6,193 nucleotides of DNA, from assembly GCA_022703195.1 (NCBI GenBank), contig JAKLEF010000122.1, forward strand, positions 1-6,193, read 5' to 3'. Of the stretch, positions 1 through 5,495 are shown one piece after another. The stretch is from Candidatus Fermentibacterota bacterium. Its GTDB lineage: Bacteria; Fermentibacterota; Fermentibacteria; Fermentibacterales; Fermentibacteraceae. The position numbers were made by a program, and so were the translations under genes. Every line of letters begins with the position of its first letter. Position 1 is the first letter of the stretch. The notes under the pieces were generated by a model that searched no databases, had not been told where the DNA came from, and was given only the letters and a program-made list of their open reading frames with translations.

Positions 1-492
1 CCCTTCCTCGATGCCATGGGCCGCAGCGGCAGGCTGCTCGTCCTGGGCGACAACGCCGGCGAAACGGTGCTCGACCGCCTCTTCCTCGAGTATCTGCCAC
101 CCGGTGTGAGCGTCACATATGCCGTGAGGCCCGGCCCGGTGATGAACGACGCGGTCCTGTCGGACGCCGAGAGGGCGGGCATCGGCGGATTCGCGGTACT
201 GATCGACACCGGCCTCGACGCGCCCACCGTCGACCCGTCCCGCATGGGCACGGCGCTCGGGAGGGCCTGGGCGACGGCCGACGCGATCCTCGCCAAGGGG
301 CAGGGGAACCTGGAGGGCATGGCGGGCTGCGGTGACCGGAGAGTGTTCCATTCCTTCGTCGTGAAGTGCCGGGTGATATCGAAGCTCACCGGACTCCCGG
401 AGGGGAGCGCGGTGTTCGCCTCCCGGGGGAGCCTGATCGGGGGTGAGGATCCATGCCCATCTACGAGTATCTCTGCAAGAGATGCAACCTGA
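1..492 (+). CDS. DUF89-family metal-dependent phosphatase, C-terminal part (5' end outside window)
   Basis: The frame is open from the first base and ends at TGA 490-492, leaving 163 residues of a longer protein. The first ATG, at 16, is internal, because coding sense continues upstream of it. The motif LGDNAGE (visible residues 15-21) followed by DR at 25-26, then GPVMNDAVLSDA with its Asp at residue 50, and AKGQGN near 98-103 are the C-terminal core of the DUF89 fold. In this family the Asp-Asn pair and a later Asp bind a divalent metal. Characterised members (plant and yeast damage-control phosphatases, human ARMT1) act on phosphorylated metabolites, so a cytosolic house-cleaning phosphatase is the likely role. 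The substrate cannot be read from the sequence. The last 13 codons overlap the next gene by 40 bases, and this tail (after VFASRG) looks non-conserved. The stop may have drifted downstream, or a small frameshift may have extended the reading frame. Confidence 0.88.
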   Translation, partial: PFLDAMGRSGRLLVLGDNAGETVLDRLFLEYLPPGVSVTYAVRPGPVMNDAVLSDAERAGIGGFAVLIDTGLDAPTVDPSRMGTALGRAWATADAILAKGQGNLEGMAGCGDRRVFHSFVVKCRVISKLTGLPEGSAVFASRGSLIGGEDPCPSTSISARDAT

Positions 493-881
493 TCTTCCAG
501 TTCTTCGTGAGGTCGCCGGGCGGAGCCGGCCCGGCCTGCCCGAAGTGCGGCGCGAAGGGGCTCGAGCGCGTGATGAGCTCTTTTACGGCCGTGAGAGGGA
601 GCTCTTCGAGGGCATCCGGGGATGACGGGATGCCGGCCGATATCGCCGGCCTCGACGAGAGCGATCCGCGCGCGATGGCGAGGGCGATCCGCCGCATGGC
701 GGACGAGATGGGCGAGAGCCTCGGCCCGGAGCTGGACGAGGCCATCACCAGGCTCGAAGCCGGCGAGGACCCCGGGCAGGTGGAGAGGGAGCTGGAGGAC
801 GCGGGCCTCTCCGAGGAAGATGACTCCGGGCCGCAGCACTCCGGGCCTCCCGCGAGGGATCCCGGGCTCTACGACGCCTGA
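453..881 (+). CDS. FmdB-family zinc-ribbon protein
   Basis: This gene encodes 142 residues. The N-terminus MPIYEYLCKRC is the hallmark of FmdB-type putative regulatory proteins. Cys8, Cys11, Cys29 and Cys32 form two CxxC knuckles that should bind one zinc. After a Ser-rich linker (about 43-56) comes an acidic helical region, about 69-116 (DPRAMARAIRRMADEMGE, then LEAGEDP), which recurs in the long form of this family. The final 25 residues are acidic and Pro/Gly-rich and probably disordered. The start at 453 is fixed by the family N-terminus and by an SD-like GGGGGTGAGG ending about 4 bases upstream. It lies inside the 3' end of the DUF89 gene, so the two are probably translationally coupled. 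The family was named from a formamidase regulatory gene, but its molecular function is poorly known and no DNA target can be inferred. The family call is firm; the role is open. Confidence 0.92.
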   Translation: MPIYEYLCKRCNLIFQFFVRSPGGAGPACPKCGAKGLERVMSSFTAVRGSSSRASGDDGMPADIAGLDESDPRAMARAIRRMADEMGESLGPELDEAITRLEAGEDPGQVERELEDAGLSEEDDSGPQHSGPPARDPGLYDA

Positions 882-908
882 CCGTCGCAGACAACACAGG
901 GAGGGAAC

Positions 909-1187
909 ATGCCCAGGCTCTACAGGACCGACACTCCATCCGAAGCCGATCTGAGGGTCTTCGTGACCGACGTCAGGACCGATGCCGACCTGGTCTGCTT
1001 CGTCACGGAGAGCCGGTGGGAGGCCGACAGGGCCACCATGTGGTTCTACACGGACATCTCGGGCGAGGCCGAGAAGGCCGTGGCCTTCGTCGAGAACCGT
1101 TTCGATGCCGATCTGACCGTCTTCTTCACAGATATCCCGTCGGACGGCGAGTGGCTGGACAGAAGCAAGGAGGGGCTGCTCCCGTAG
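909..1187 (+). CDS. Small repeat protein, DUF6150-like
   Basis: This gene encodes 92 residues, with a clear SD (AGGGAGGGAA, 898-907) just before ATG 909 and only 27 bases after the FmdB stop. The protein is almost entirely a tandem repeat of about 13 residues with the pattern (S/T/W/F)-(D/E)-A-(D/E)-L-x-V-x-F-V-T-(D/E)-x. Units fall at residues 10-22, 23-35, 36-50 (two residues longer, containing MWFYTD), 51-63 and 64-76, with a truncated unit PSDGEW at 77-82. Alternating hydrophobic and polar residues indicate a short beta-strand per unit, which suggests a compact all-beta solenoid or sheet. The pattern matches what I remember of DUF6150 proteins, which carry SEADLKVYVV-like repeats. No signal peptide, membrane segment or catalytic motif is visible, so it is probably a cytosolic protein of unknown function. 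The stop codon lies within the downstream hairpin. The CDS is near certain; the family name is from memory. Confidence 0.8.
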   Translation: MPRLYRTDTPSEADLRVFVTDVRTDADLVCFVTESRWEADRATMWFYTDISGEAEKAVAFVENRFDADLTVFFTDIPSDGEWLDRSKEGLLP

Positions 1188-1194
1188 CCCCTCC
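1169..1194. terminator. Hairpin between convergent genes, probable bidirectional terminator
   Basis: GGAGGGGCT (1169-1177) pairs perfectly with AGCCCCTCC (1186-1194) across an 8-base loop, giving a 9-bp stem rich in GC. It sits at the end of the plus-strand repeat-protein gene, whose TAG stop (1185-1187) is in the loop and right arm. It is 18 bases beyond the minus-strand aminotransferase stop. Read on the minus strand, the stem is followed by TTGCTTCTGT, a moderately T-rich tail. On the plus strand it is followed only by GGCGCCTTCT. It should therefore work better for the minus-strand operon. Neither side has a classical run of T. Confidence 0.6.
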
Positions 1195-1212
1195 GGCGCC
1201 TTCTGCGGTCAT

Positions 1213-2355
1213 CTAGCCGAAGAACCCGGCAACGGCCGAGGCGACCTCCTCCTGCTGTCCCGGCGTGATCTCCGGGAACATGGGCAGTGTGATGTTCCGC
1301 GAGCTGTTGAGCTCCGACACCGGGAAGTCGCCCTCCCCGTATCCCAGATCGGCATAGGCCTCCTGCAGGTGCAGCGGGTACGGGTAGTGGAGCCCGGATC
1401 CGATCCCCTTCGATGCGAGGTACTCGCCCAGCTCCTTCCTGGCTTCCGTGTGGATGGCGTAGAGGTGCCAGGAATGGACGACACCCTCCTCGGCCGGCGG
1501 CAGCTCCACGGGGCATCCCGCCAGCAGTTCGCCGTACCTGGCGGCCGCCTCGGCGCGCCTGCGGTTCCAGTCCGGCAGGTACCGGAGCTTCACGCCCAGC
1601 ACGGCCCCCTGGATGGCCTCCATCCTGTAGTTGTGGCCGATCTGCGAGTAGAAGTACTTGCGGCTCGATCCGTGGTCGCGGAAGGAGCGGAGCCTCTCCG
1701 CCATCTCTCCGGATCGGGTCGTCACGGCGCCGCCTTCGCCCCAGGCCCCGAGGTTCTTGCCGGGATAGAAGCTGAATGCCGCGGCAGAGCCGAACGAACC
1801 CGTCATCCTGCCGCCCCTCGAGGCCCCGTGCGACTGGCAGGCGTCCTCGAAGAGCAGGAGGCCGAACCTGTCGGCGATGTTCTCGAACTCGGCAAGTTCG
1901 GCCGGGCGCCCGTACAGGTCCACCGGGAGGATGGCCGACACGGCCGCGCCGGAACGGGGATCGACCGACCTCCCTCCGCGCGAGTTCTCCTCCAGGAATG
2001 CCTCGACCGCCCGCGGCGAGAGGTTCCACGTGCCCCTGTCCACATCGGCGAAGACCGGTACGAGGCCGGCCATGACCACGCCCTCGGCGGTTGCCGTGAA
2101 GGTGTTGGGCGGCAGGATCACCCCGCTGCCGCGGGGGAGGCCGGATACAGCGAGCATCGCATGCACGGCGTCCGTCCCGCTGGACATGCCGACGCAGTGA
2201 TCGATCCCGCAGAAGGCGGCGAAGTCCTCCTCGAAGGCCCTGACCTTCGGCCCGAGGATGTAGGCCGTGTTCTCGAAGACCTCCGTCAGTCCCGCCGTTA
2301 TCTCGGCGCCGATCGCCGCGTACTGCTGCTTGAGGTCGAGGAAGGGTACCGGCAT
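1213..2355 (-). CDS. DegT/DnrJ/EryC1/StrS-family PLP-dependent sugar aminotransferase
   Basis: This gene encodes 380 residues, a normal length for the family. The open frame extends further upstream to 2562, but family proteins begin as here with PFLDLKQQY. An SD-like GGGAG lies 5 bases before this ATG, so 2355 is the start. Landmarks are SSGTDAVHAM (58-67) for phosphate binding; FEDACQSHGA (169-178) with Asp171, which holds the pyridine nitrogen, and Gln174; and FYPGKNLGAWGEGGA (196-210) with Lys200 as the PLP Schiff-base lysine. HNYRM (241-245) and HYPYPLHLQEAY (323-334) follow. These enzymes transfer an amino group, usually from glutamate, to a keto-nucleotide sugar. The HYPxPLHL segment is typical of members acting on dTDP- or UDP-linked sugars for surface polysaccharides (FdtB/QdtB/WbpE-like), but the exact sugar cannot be assigned. 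It is the last gene of the minus-strand operon, 14 bases after the membrane-protein gene, and acts in the cytosol. Confidence 0.95.
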   Translation of the reverse strand: MPVPFLDLKQQYAAIGAEITAGLTEVFENTAYILGPKVRAFEEDFAAFCGIDHCVGMSSGTDAVHAMLAVSGLPRGSGVILPPNTFTATAEGVVMAGLVPVFADVDRGTWNLSPRAVEAFLEENSRGGRSVDPRSGAAVSAILPVDLYGRPAELAEFENIADRFGLLLFEDACQSHGASRGGRMTGSFGSAAAFSFYPGKNLGAWGEGGAVTTRSGEMAERLRSFRDHGSSRKYFYSQIGHNYRMEAIQGAVLGVKLRYLPDWNRRRAEAAARYGELLAGCPVELPPAEEGVVHSWHLYAIHTEARKELGEYLASKGIGSGLHYPYPLHLQEAYADLGYGEGDFPVSELNSSRNITLPMFPEITPGQQEEVASAVAGFFG

Positions 2356-2369
2356 CTCTTCTCCCGTGC

Positions 2370-2843
2370 CTAGAGCCCGCGCATCGGTCTCCGCGTCTCC
2401 CAGGCGGTCATGAGCCTCCTCCTGGCCAGGCACCTCCAGGCCAGGGAGAAGAACATGGGGCTCTCGGGGTAGTTCCCGAGGTCCATGGCGACATGCAGCA
2501 GGAAACCCGCCGCAATCCCGATCAGCGCATGGTCGGACAGCCAGAGGCCGAGACCCGCGCAAAGCATGACGAGTTCCACGGAATGAAGGACGGGGAACGT
2601 CCAGTAGTCGGGGATGCGCCTCCTGAAGCCGTACCTGTTGCCCAGATCCTCCTCGTTGTGCAGGAGCCCGCGCAGAAGAGACCGCGGGTCGGAGGGCATG
2701 CCGGATTTCAGATAGAGCTCGGCGTGGTCGATGTCCATGAGACTGCCGGACAGGAAGATGGACATTCCCATGACCGGCGATCCCGCCAGGGCGGCTGCCG
2801 TTCCCGCAGCGCCGGAGGCGACGATGTGCACCGCAGCTCTCAT
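2370..2843 (-). CDS. Small integral-membrane protein with YdjM-like metal-hydrolase motifs
   Basis: This gene encodes 157 residues. Hydrophobic stretches at about 7-20, 22-36, 83-101 and 105-121 predict roughly four membrane segments, with a polar, basic loop between 45 and 80 and a very basic C-terminus (RCLARRRLM, then RRPMRGL). MDIDH (36-40), HS (87-88) and HVAMD (117-121) place His and Asp residues at membrane edges. The same arrangement occurs in membrane-bound metal-dependent hydrolases of the YdjM type, but the similarity is motif-level only and I do not recognise a specific family. The start at 2843 gives a basic residue then a His-containing first helix; its SD is weak (GCAGG directly upstream). 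The gene lies 19 bases after the glycosyltransferase stop and 14 before the aminotransferase start, so it is co-transcribed with both. The context suggests a role in surface glycan or lipid handling, but this is inference. Confidence 0.82.
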   Translation of the reverse strand: MRAAVHIVASGAAGTAAALAGSPVMGMSIFLSGSLMDIDHAELYLKSGMPSDPRSLLRGLLHNEEDLGNRYGFRRRIPDYWTFPVLHSVELVMLCAGLGLWLSDHALIGIAAGFLLHVAMDLGNYPESPMFFSLAWRCLARRRLMTAWETRRPMRGL

Positions 2844-2862
2844 CCTGCAGCCGGTCTTCCCG

Positions 2863-3762
2863 TCATTTCACGAGGATGTAGTTGCGGTACTCGCCGAGCT
2901 TCACGCCGAGAATCCGCTCGATGGCGCTCAGGAACCTGGTCGACGGCCTGAGGTGCCTGTGGCCGGGGGGCGAGGAGGGATCGCGGAAATCCTCGGCCCT
3001 CCAGTTCTTGGAGGCGATCCTCCCGGCCATCACCGAAGGGTGCGTGCCTCTGAACGGCGAGACCTTGTCGAGCGGGCCGTAGTCCCAGGGTCTGGAAGGC
3101 TCGGGATGCCTCCTGTCCACCCAGTCACTGCCGTGGTGGAGGCTGTCGAGGGCGATGGTCTTGCGCCTCATCACATCGGGATGGCGCACCCAGCCGTAGT
3201 GGTAGACGAAGGCCCCGGTGTCGGCCACCCGCATCTTGAGGCCGTCCCTGCGGAAGCTCTGGGCGCTCTTCCAGCTCCTGATCGACGGCAGGTTGCGGAT
3301 CATCCTTATCTCGCGGCTGTACCAGTTGTGCGCCCTCTGGACCCTCGCGTAGTCACCCCAGAAGTGGTTGTAGTGGAACAGGAGGCCATCCACGTCACTC
3401 CGCCCGTCGTATCTGGCCAGGGTGTCGAGTATCCGGGGGTAGTCCCGCTCGTGGAGGACCTCGTCCGCCTGGAGGTAGAGGCACCAGGGCGACCTGCACT
3501 CGTCGAGCGCGATGTTGGTCTGATCGGCGTTGGTGGCGCCGTGCACGTAGCGGGAGGGATCCCACACCGACCGGACGATCCTTATCCTGGGATCCCCGAT
3601 GCCCTCGACGAGGGCCTCAGTCTCGTCGCTGCAGTCGCCGAGGTTGACGATGAACTCGCTCACGAGCGGTAGGGTGGACCTGATGGCCTCCCCGAGAGGA
3701 TAATCCAGCCTTACGGCATCCCTGGCGAAGGTGAAACCGGATATCTCCGGCGTGGCGGCCAT
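2863..3762 (-). CDS. Family 2 glycosyltransferase (HYGWVR type)
   Basis: This gene encodes 299 residues. The frame stays open upstream to 4170, but that part is antisense to the opposite glycosyltransferase. The ATG at 3762 has an SD-like GGGAGCAGG and starts a family-like N-terminus (ISGFTFARDAVRLDYP). The nucleotide-sugar domain covers about 7-120: a strand ending NLGDCSDET (40-48) takes the place of the usual VDSGSTDGT, and LQADEV (97-102) takes the place of the DxD metal-binding motif, with Gln-Ala-Asp-Glu rather than Asp-x-Asp. The C-terminal half has HYNHFWGDY (130-138), HYGWVRHPDVM (188-198) and FRGTHPSVM (237-245), a combination known in glycosyltransferases of polysaccharide clusters. 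There is no signal peptide or membrane segment, so it should act in the cytosol or at the inner membrane surface. It is the first gene of the minus-strand operon, upstream of the membrane protein and the sugar aminotransferase. Donor and acceptor sugars are unknown. Confidence 0.9.
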   Translation of the reverse strand: MAATPEISGFTFARDAVRLDYPLGEAIRSTLPLVSEFIVNLGDCSDETEALVEGIGDPRIRIVRSVWDPSRYVHGATNADQTNIALDECRSPWCLYLQADEVLHERDYPRILDTLARYDGRSDVDGLLFHYNHFWGDYARVQRAHNWYSREIRMIRNLPSIRSWKSAQSFRRDGLKMRVADTGAFVYHYGWVRHPDVMRRKTIALDSLHHGSDWVDRRHPEPSRPWDYGPLDKVSPFRGTHPSVMAGRIASKNWRAEDFRDPSSPPGHRHLRPSTRFLSAIERILGVKLGEYRNYILVK

Positions 3763-3782
3763 GCCCTGCTCCCGTCGCTTCG

Positions 3783-3811
3783 TTGCGGCCCGGCCCCCGC
3801 CCGGGTATTGT
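3783..3811 (+). promoter_or_regulatory. Candidate sigma-70-type promoter for the plus-strand glycosyltransferase
   Basis: TTGCGG (3783-3788) and TATTGT (3806-3811) are separated by exactly 17 bases and would start RNA near 3818, about 15 bases before the TTG start codon. Each box is only a partial consensus match (3 of 6 and 4 of 6). The support is mainly spacing and position within the 70-base divergent gap. Confidence 0.35.
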
Positions 3812-3817
3812 CCGGGC
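3799..3817. promoter_or_regulatory. Inverted repeat in the divergent gap, possible operator
   Basis: GCCCGG (3799-3804) and CCGGGC (3812-3817) are perfect inverted arms around GTATTGT. The centre contains the candidate -10 box of the plus-strand promoter, and the repeat lies downstream of the candidate minus-strand promoter. A protein or hairpin here could affect both directions. Six-base GC arms arise readily by chance in DNA of this composition, so support is weak. Confidence 0.2.
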
Positions 3818-3823
3818 TGGAAC

Positions 3824-3828
3824 GGAGG
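3824..3828 (+). promoter_or_regulatory. Ribosome binding site that selects the TTG start at 3833
   Basis: GGAGG (extending to GGAGGT) lies 4 bases before TTG 3833. No in-frame ATG or GTG lies between this site and the conserved first strand (LSVAIIALDEEN) of the glycosyltransferase. The ATG-rich option upstream of 3783 would add a proline-rich, non-conserved extension. The SD therefore decides in favour of TTG. Confidence 0.7.
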
Positions 3829-3832
3829 TTTC

Positions 3833-4612
3833 TTGGGACTTTCAGTCGCGATTATAGCACTGGACGAGGAGAACGACCTTCCGGGGTGCCTGGCCTCCGT
3901 GGGCTTCGCCGACGAGGTGGTCCTGGTCGATTCCGGAAGCGCCGACGCCACTCCCGGGATCGCCCGCGAGGCCGGCGCCAGGGTGCTGCGGCACCAGTTC
4001 ACCGGCTTCTCGGAGCAGAAGCAGTACGCCTGCGACTCGACCACGGGCGACTGGATACTCGTCCTCGACGCGGACGAGAGGGCCGGCTCCGGCCTGCGCG
4101 AGGCGGTCTCCCGCGCGATGGCCTCAGGGTCGGCGGACGCATACAGGATCGCGCGCAGAACGGTATACATGGGCCGCGTGCTCAGGTTCGGCCCCTGGGG
4201 CGGCGACCGCCCGCTCAGGCTCTTCAGGCGCGGGTGCGCCAGGTTCGGCTCCGAATCCGTCCACGAGAGCCTGAGGGCGGACTCGCCCGCCCCCGTCCTG
4301 CGCGGATGCCATCTCGAGCACAGGCCCTACCGCGACTTCCGCGAGCACATGGAGAAGATGGCCCGCTACGCCTCGCTCTGGGCCGCACAGGAGGTTGCCG
4401 CGGGCAGGCGGGCCTCCGGGCTCGACGTGCTGCTGCGCCCACAATGGAGGCTTTTCAGGGGGGTCTTCCTGCAGCTCGGCCTGCTCGACGGCGTTCCCGG
4501 CCTGGCGGCCTCGTTCAGCTCGGCCGTCTATGCCTACTGGAAGTACATGGCCCTTTTCGAGCTCACCAGGATGGGCGGCAGGTCCGCCGGACCCGGCGGC
4601 AGCCGGGGATAG
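3833..4612 (+). CDS. Family 2 glycosyltransferase, LPS-core WaaE/KdtX type
   Basis: This gene encodes 259 residues from a TTG start, the usual length for this family. LSVAIIALDEENDLPGCL (3-20) is the first nucleotide-binding strand and helix; VDSGSADAT (32-40) binds the nucleotide; LDADER (78-83) is the DxD-type metal site; GPWGGDRPLRLFRR (120-133) and SVHESL (142-147) are conserved acceptor-side blocks. YRDFREHMEKMARY and a hydrophobic C-terminal region, roughly the last 70 residues (LFRGVFLQLGLLDG, then AVYAYWKYMALFE), suggest peripheral attachment to the inner membrane. Relatives transfer glucose or another hexose to the LPS inner core; the actual sugar is not determined here. It is transcribed divergently from the HYGWVR glycosyltransferase, and its TAG stop lies inside the SD of the next gene, so the two are translationally coupled. 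An ATG at 3731 in the same frame gives 293 residues, but it would overlap the divergent gene and lacks conserved sequence. Confidence 0.9.
   Translation: MGLSVAIIALDEENDLPGCLASVGFADEVVLVDSGSADATPGIAREAGARVLRHQFTGFSEQKQYACDSTTGDWILVLDADERAGSGLREAVSRAMASGSADAYRIARRTVYMGRVLRFGPWGGDRPLRLFRRGCARFGSESVHESLRADSPAPVLRGCHLEHRPYRDFREHMEKMARYASLWAAQEVAAGRRASGLDVLLRPQWRLFRGVFLQLGLLDGVPGLAASFSSAVYAYWKYMALFELTRMGGRSAGPGGSRG
3851..3859 (-). promoter_or_regulatory. Extended -10 promoter for the minus-strand operon
   Basis: Read on the minus strand this is TGCTATAAT, a perfect TATAAT preceded by the TGn extended -10 element. RNA would start near 3844, leaving a leader of about 82 bases before the glycosyltransferase ATG at 3762. 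No convincing -35 box is found 16-18 bases upstream, which is acceptable for an extended -10 promoter. It lies inside the first codons of the opposite gene (Val-Ala-Ile-Ile-Ala), where the rare ATA codon supplies the AT-rich core. A perfect match of this kind is unexpected in such GC-rich DNA. Confidence 0.5.
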
Positions 4613-4616
4613 GAGG
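4611..4616 (+). promoter_or_regulatory. Consensus ribosome binding site for the GTG-started lipoprotein gene
   Basis: AGGAGG is a perfect SD, 5 bases before GTG 4622. Its first two bases are the last two of the TAG stop of the upstream glycosyltransferase. This fixes the GTG start and implies that ribosomes finishing the first gene can reload on the second. Confidence 0.8.
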
Positions 4617-4621
4617 TCGAC

Positions 4622-5488
4622 GTGCATAGTCCCGCTGTTCTCCCGGCCACACTCGTCCAGTTGTCCCTCGGTCTGCTACTCCTGCCCTCGTGCGGCGGTT
4701 CGGATCCCACCGGCCCCGGGCCCGACCCGCAGCCCGGCGGCGGGTTCGTCGTCGATCACCTCTGCACCGACATCTCGGAGATCCCGGGAGCATGGGTCGA
4801 CTCGGCGCAGGCCGGCCTGTTCGTCCATTACGCACACACGTCCCACGGTTCGCAGCTCGTCACCGGGCTCGAACTCATCGAGGAGGAGCAACCCGCCTTC
4901 GACGTCGAGACCGGATACTGCGAGCTGCCCGCGGCTCCGGGCGCACTCTGCATCTTCGACGGGCAGCTCGGCGAGACCTACATCACCCCCGACCTGTACT
5001 GGCAGGGGGAGGCCGCCCTCGACATGACCCGCGAGGTGCTTGATGCGGAGCCCTCCCTGAACGTGTCGATGTGGTCCTGGTGCACTCAGTGCGACTACTA
5101 CTCCGAGGGCGAGGTCCAGGACTACCTGGATGCGATGGCCCTGCTGGAGTCCGAGTATCCCGGGGTGACCTTCGTCTACATGACCGGGAACGCCCAGGCG
5201 GAAGGGGCCGAGGGCTACAGCCGCAGCCTCCGGAACCAGCAGATAAGGGATTACTACGAAGCGAACGACTGCGTCCTCTTCGACTTCGAGGACCTGGACA
5301 GCTGGTGGTTCGATCCCTCCGGCCAGCAGTGGGAGCAGGCGACTGCCACCTTCGAGGGCCACACCTTCCCCGTCGAGCACCCCGAGTTCGAGGGCGACGA
5401 GGCGGGCCACACCACGTTCGAGAGCTGCGTCCAGAAGGGCAGCGCAGTCTGGTGGCTCGCTGCGAGGCTGGCGGGATGGGAGGGCTGA
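4622..5488 (+). CDS. Secreted lipoprotein-like protein, possible SGNH-type hydrolase
   Basis: This gene encodes 288 residues from a GTG start. The N-terminus has a hydrophobic core (ATLVQLSLGLLLL, 9-21) and LPSC (21-24), a near-lipobox with an atypical Pro at -2. Cys24 is probably lipidated, followed by a flexible Gly/Pro linker (25-41). The mature domain begins around 43. GLFVHYAHTSHGSQ (65-78) looks like a strand ending in a nucleophile loop; MWSWCTQCDYY (150-160) holds a CxxC pair; VYMTGNAQ (185-192) resembles the Gly-x-Asn block of SGNH hydrolases; and DEAGHTTFESC (259-269) could supply the late Asp/Glu-His pair. Seven further cysteines (48, 100, 110, 154, 157, 217, 269) suggest disulfides in an exported protein. 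The ending WWLAARLAGWEG recalls uncharacterised secreted bacterial proteins. It is coupled to the glycosyltransferase upstream and followed after 7 bases by another secreted enzyme. An esterase or deacetylase acting on surface or external glycans is possible but unproven. Confidence 0.82.
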   Translation: MHSPAVLPATLVQLSLGLLLLPSCGGSDPTGPGPDPQPGGGFVVDHLCTDISEIPGAWVDSAQAGLFVHYAHTSHGSQLVTGLELIEEEQPAFDVETGYCELPAAPGALCIFDGQLGETYITPDLYWQGEAALDMTREVLDAEPSLNVSMWSWCTQCDYYSEGEVQDYLDAMALLESEYPGVTFVYMTGNAQAEGAEGYSRSLRNQQIRDYYEANDCVLFDFEDLDSWWFDPSGQQWEQATATFEGHTFPVEHPEFEGDEAGHTTFESCVQKGSAVWWLAARLAGWEG

Positions 5489-5495
5489 TCGGGCC

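Noticed and set aside
632..650. Inverted repeat GCCGG...CCGGC around CGATATCG
   Set aside because: It lies inside the FmdB coding region, its two symmetric parts are not on the same centre, and such GC palindromes are frequent at this composition.
1369..2373. Plus-strand open frame of 334 codons opposite the aminotransferase
   Set aside because: It has no recognisable family features, while the opposite strand encodes a complete PLP enzyme with all its motifs.
2356..2562. N-terminal extension of the aminotransferase to 2562
   Set aside because: It overlaps the membrane-protein gene on the same strand and adds non-conserved sequence before the family start MPVPFLDLKQQ.
2731..3672. Plus-strand open frame of 313 codons opposite the minus-strand glycosyltransferase
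   Set aside because: Its Val/Pro/Ala-rich translation is typical of antisense frames; the glycosyltransferase on the other strand has conserved blocks.
3763..4170. N-terminal extension of the minus-strand glycosyltransferase to 4170
   Set aside because: The extra 136 residues are Ser/Arg-rich, lie antisense to the other transferase, and precede a well-placed ATG with an SD at 3762.
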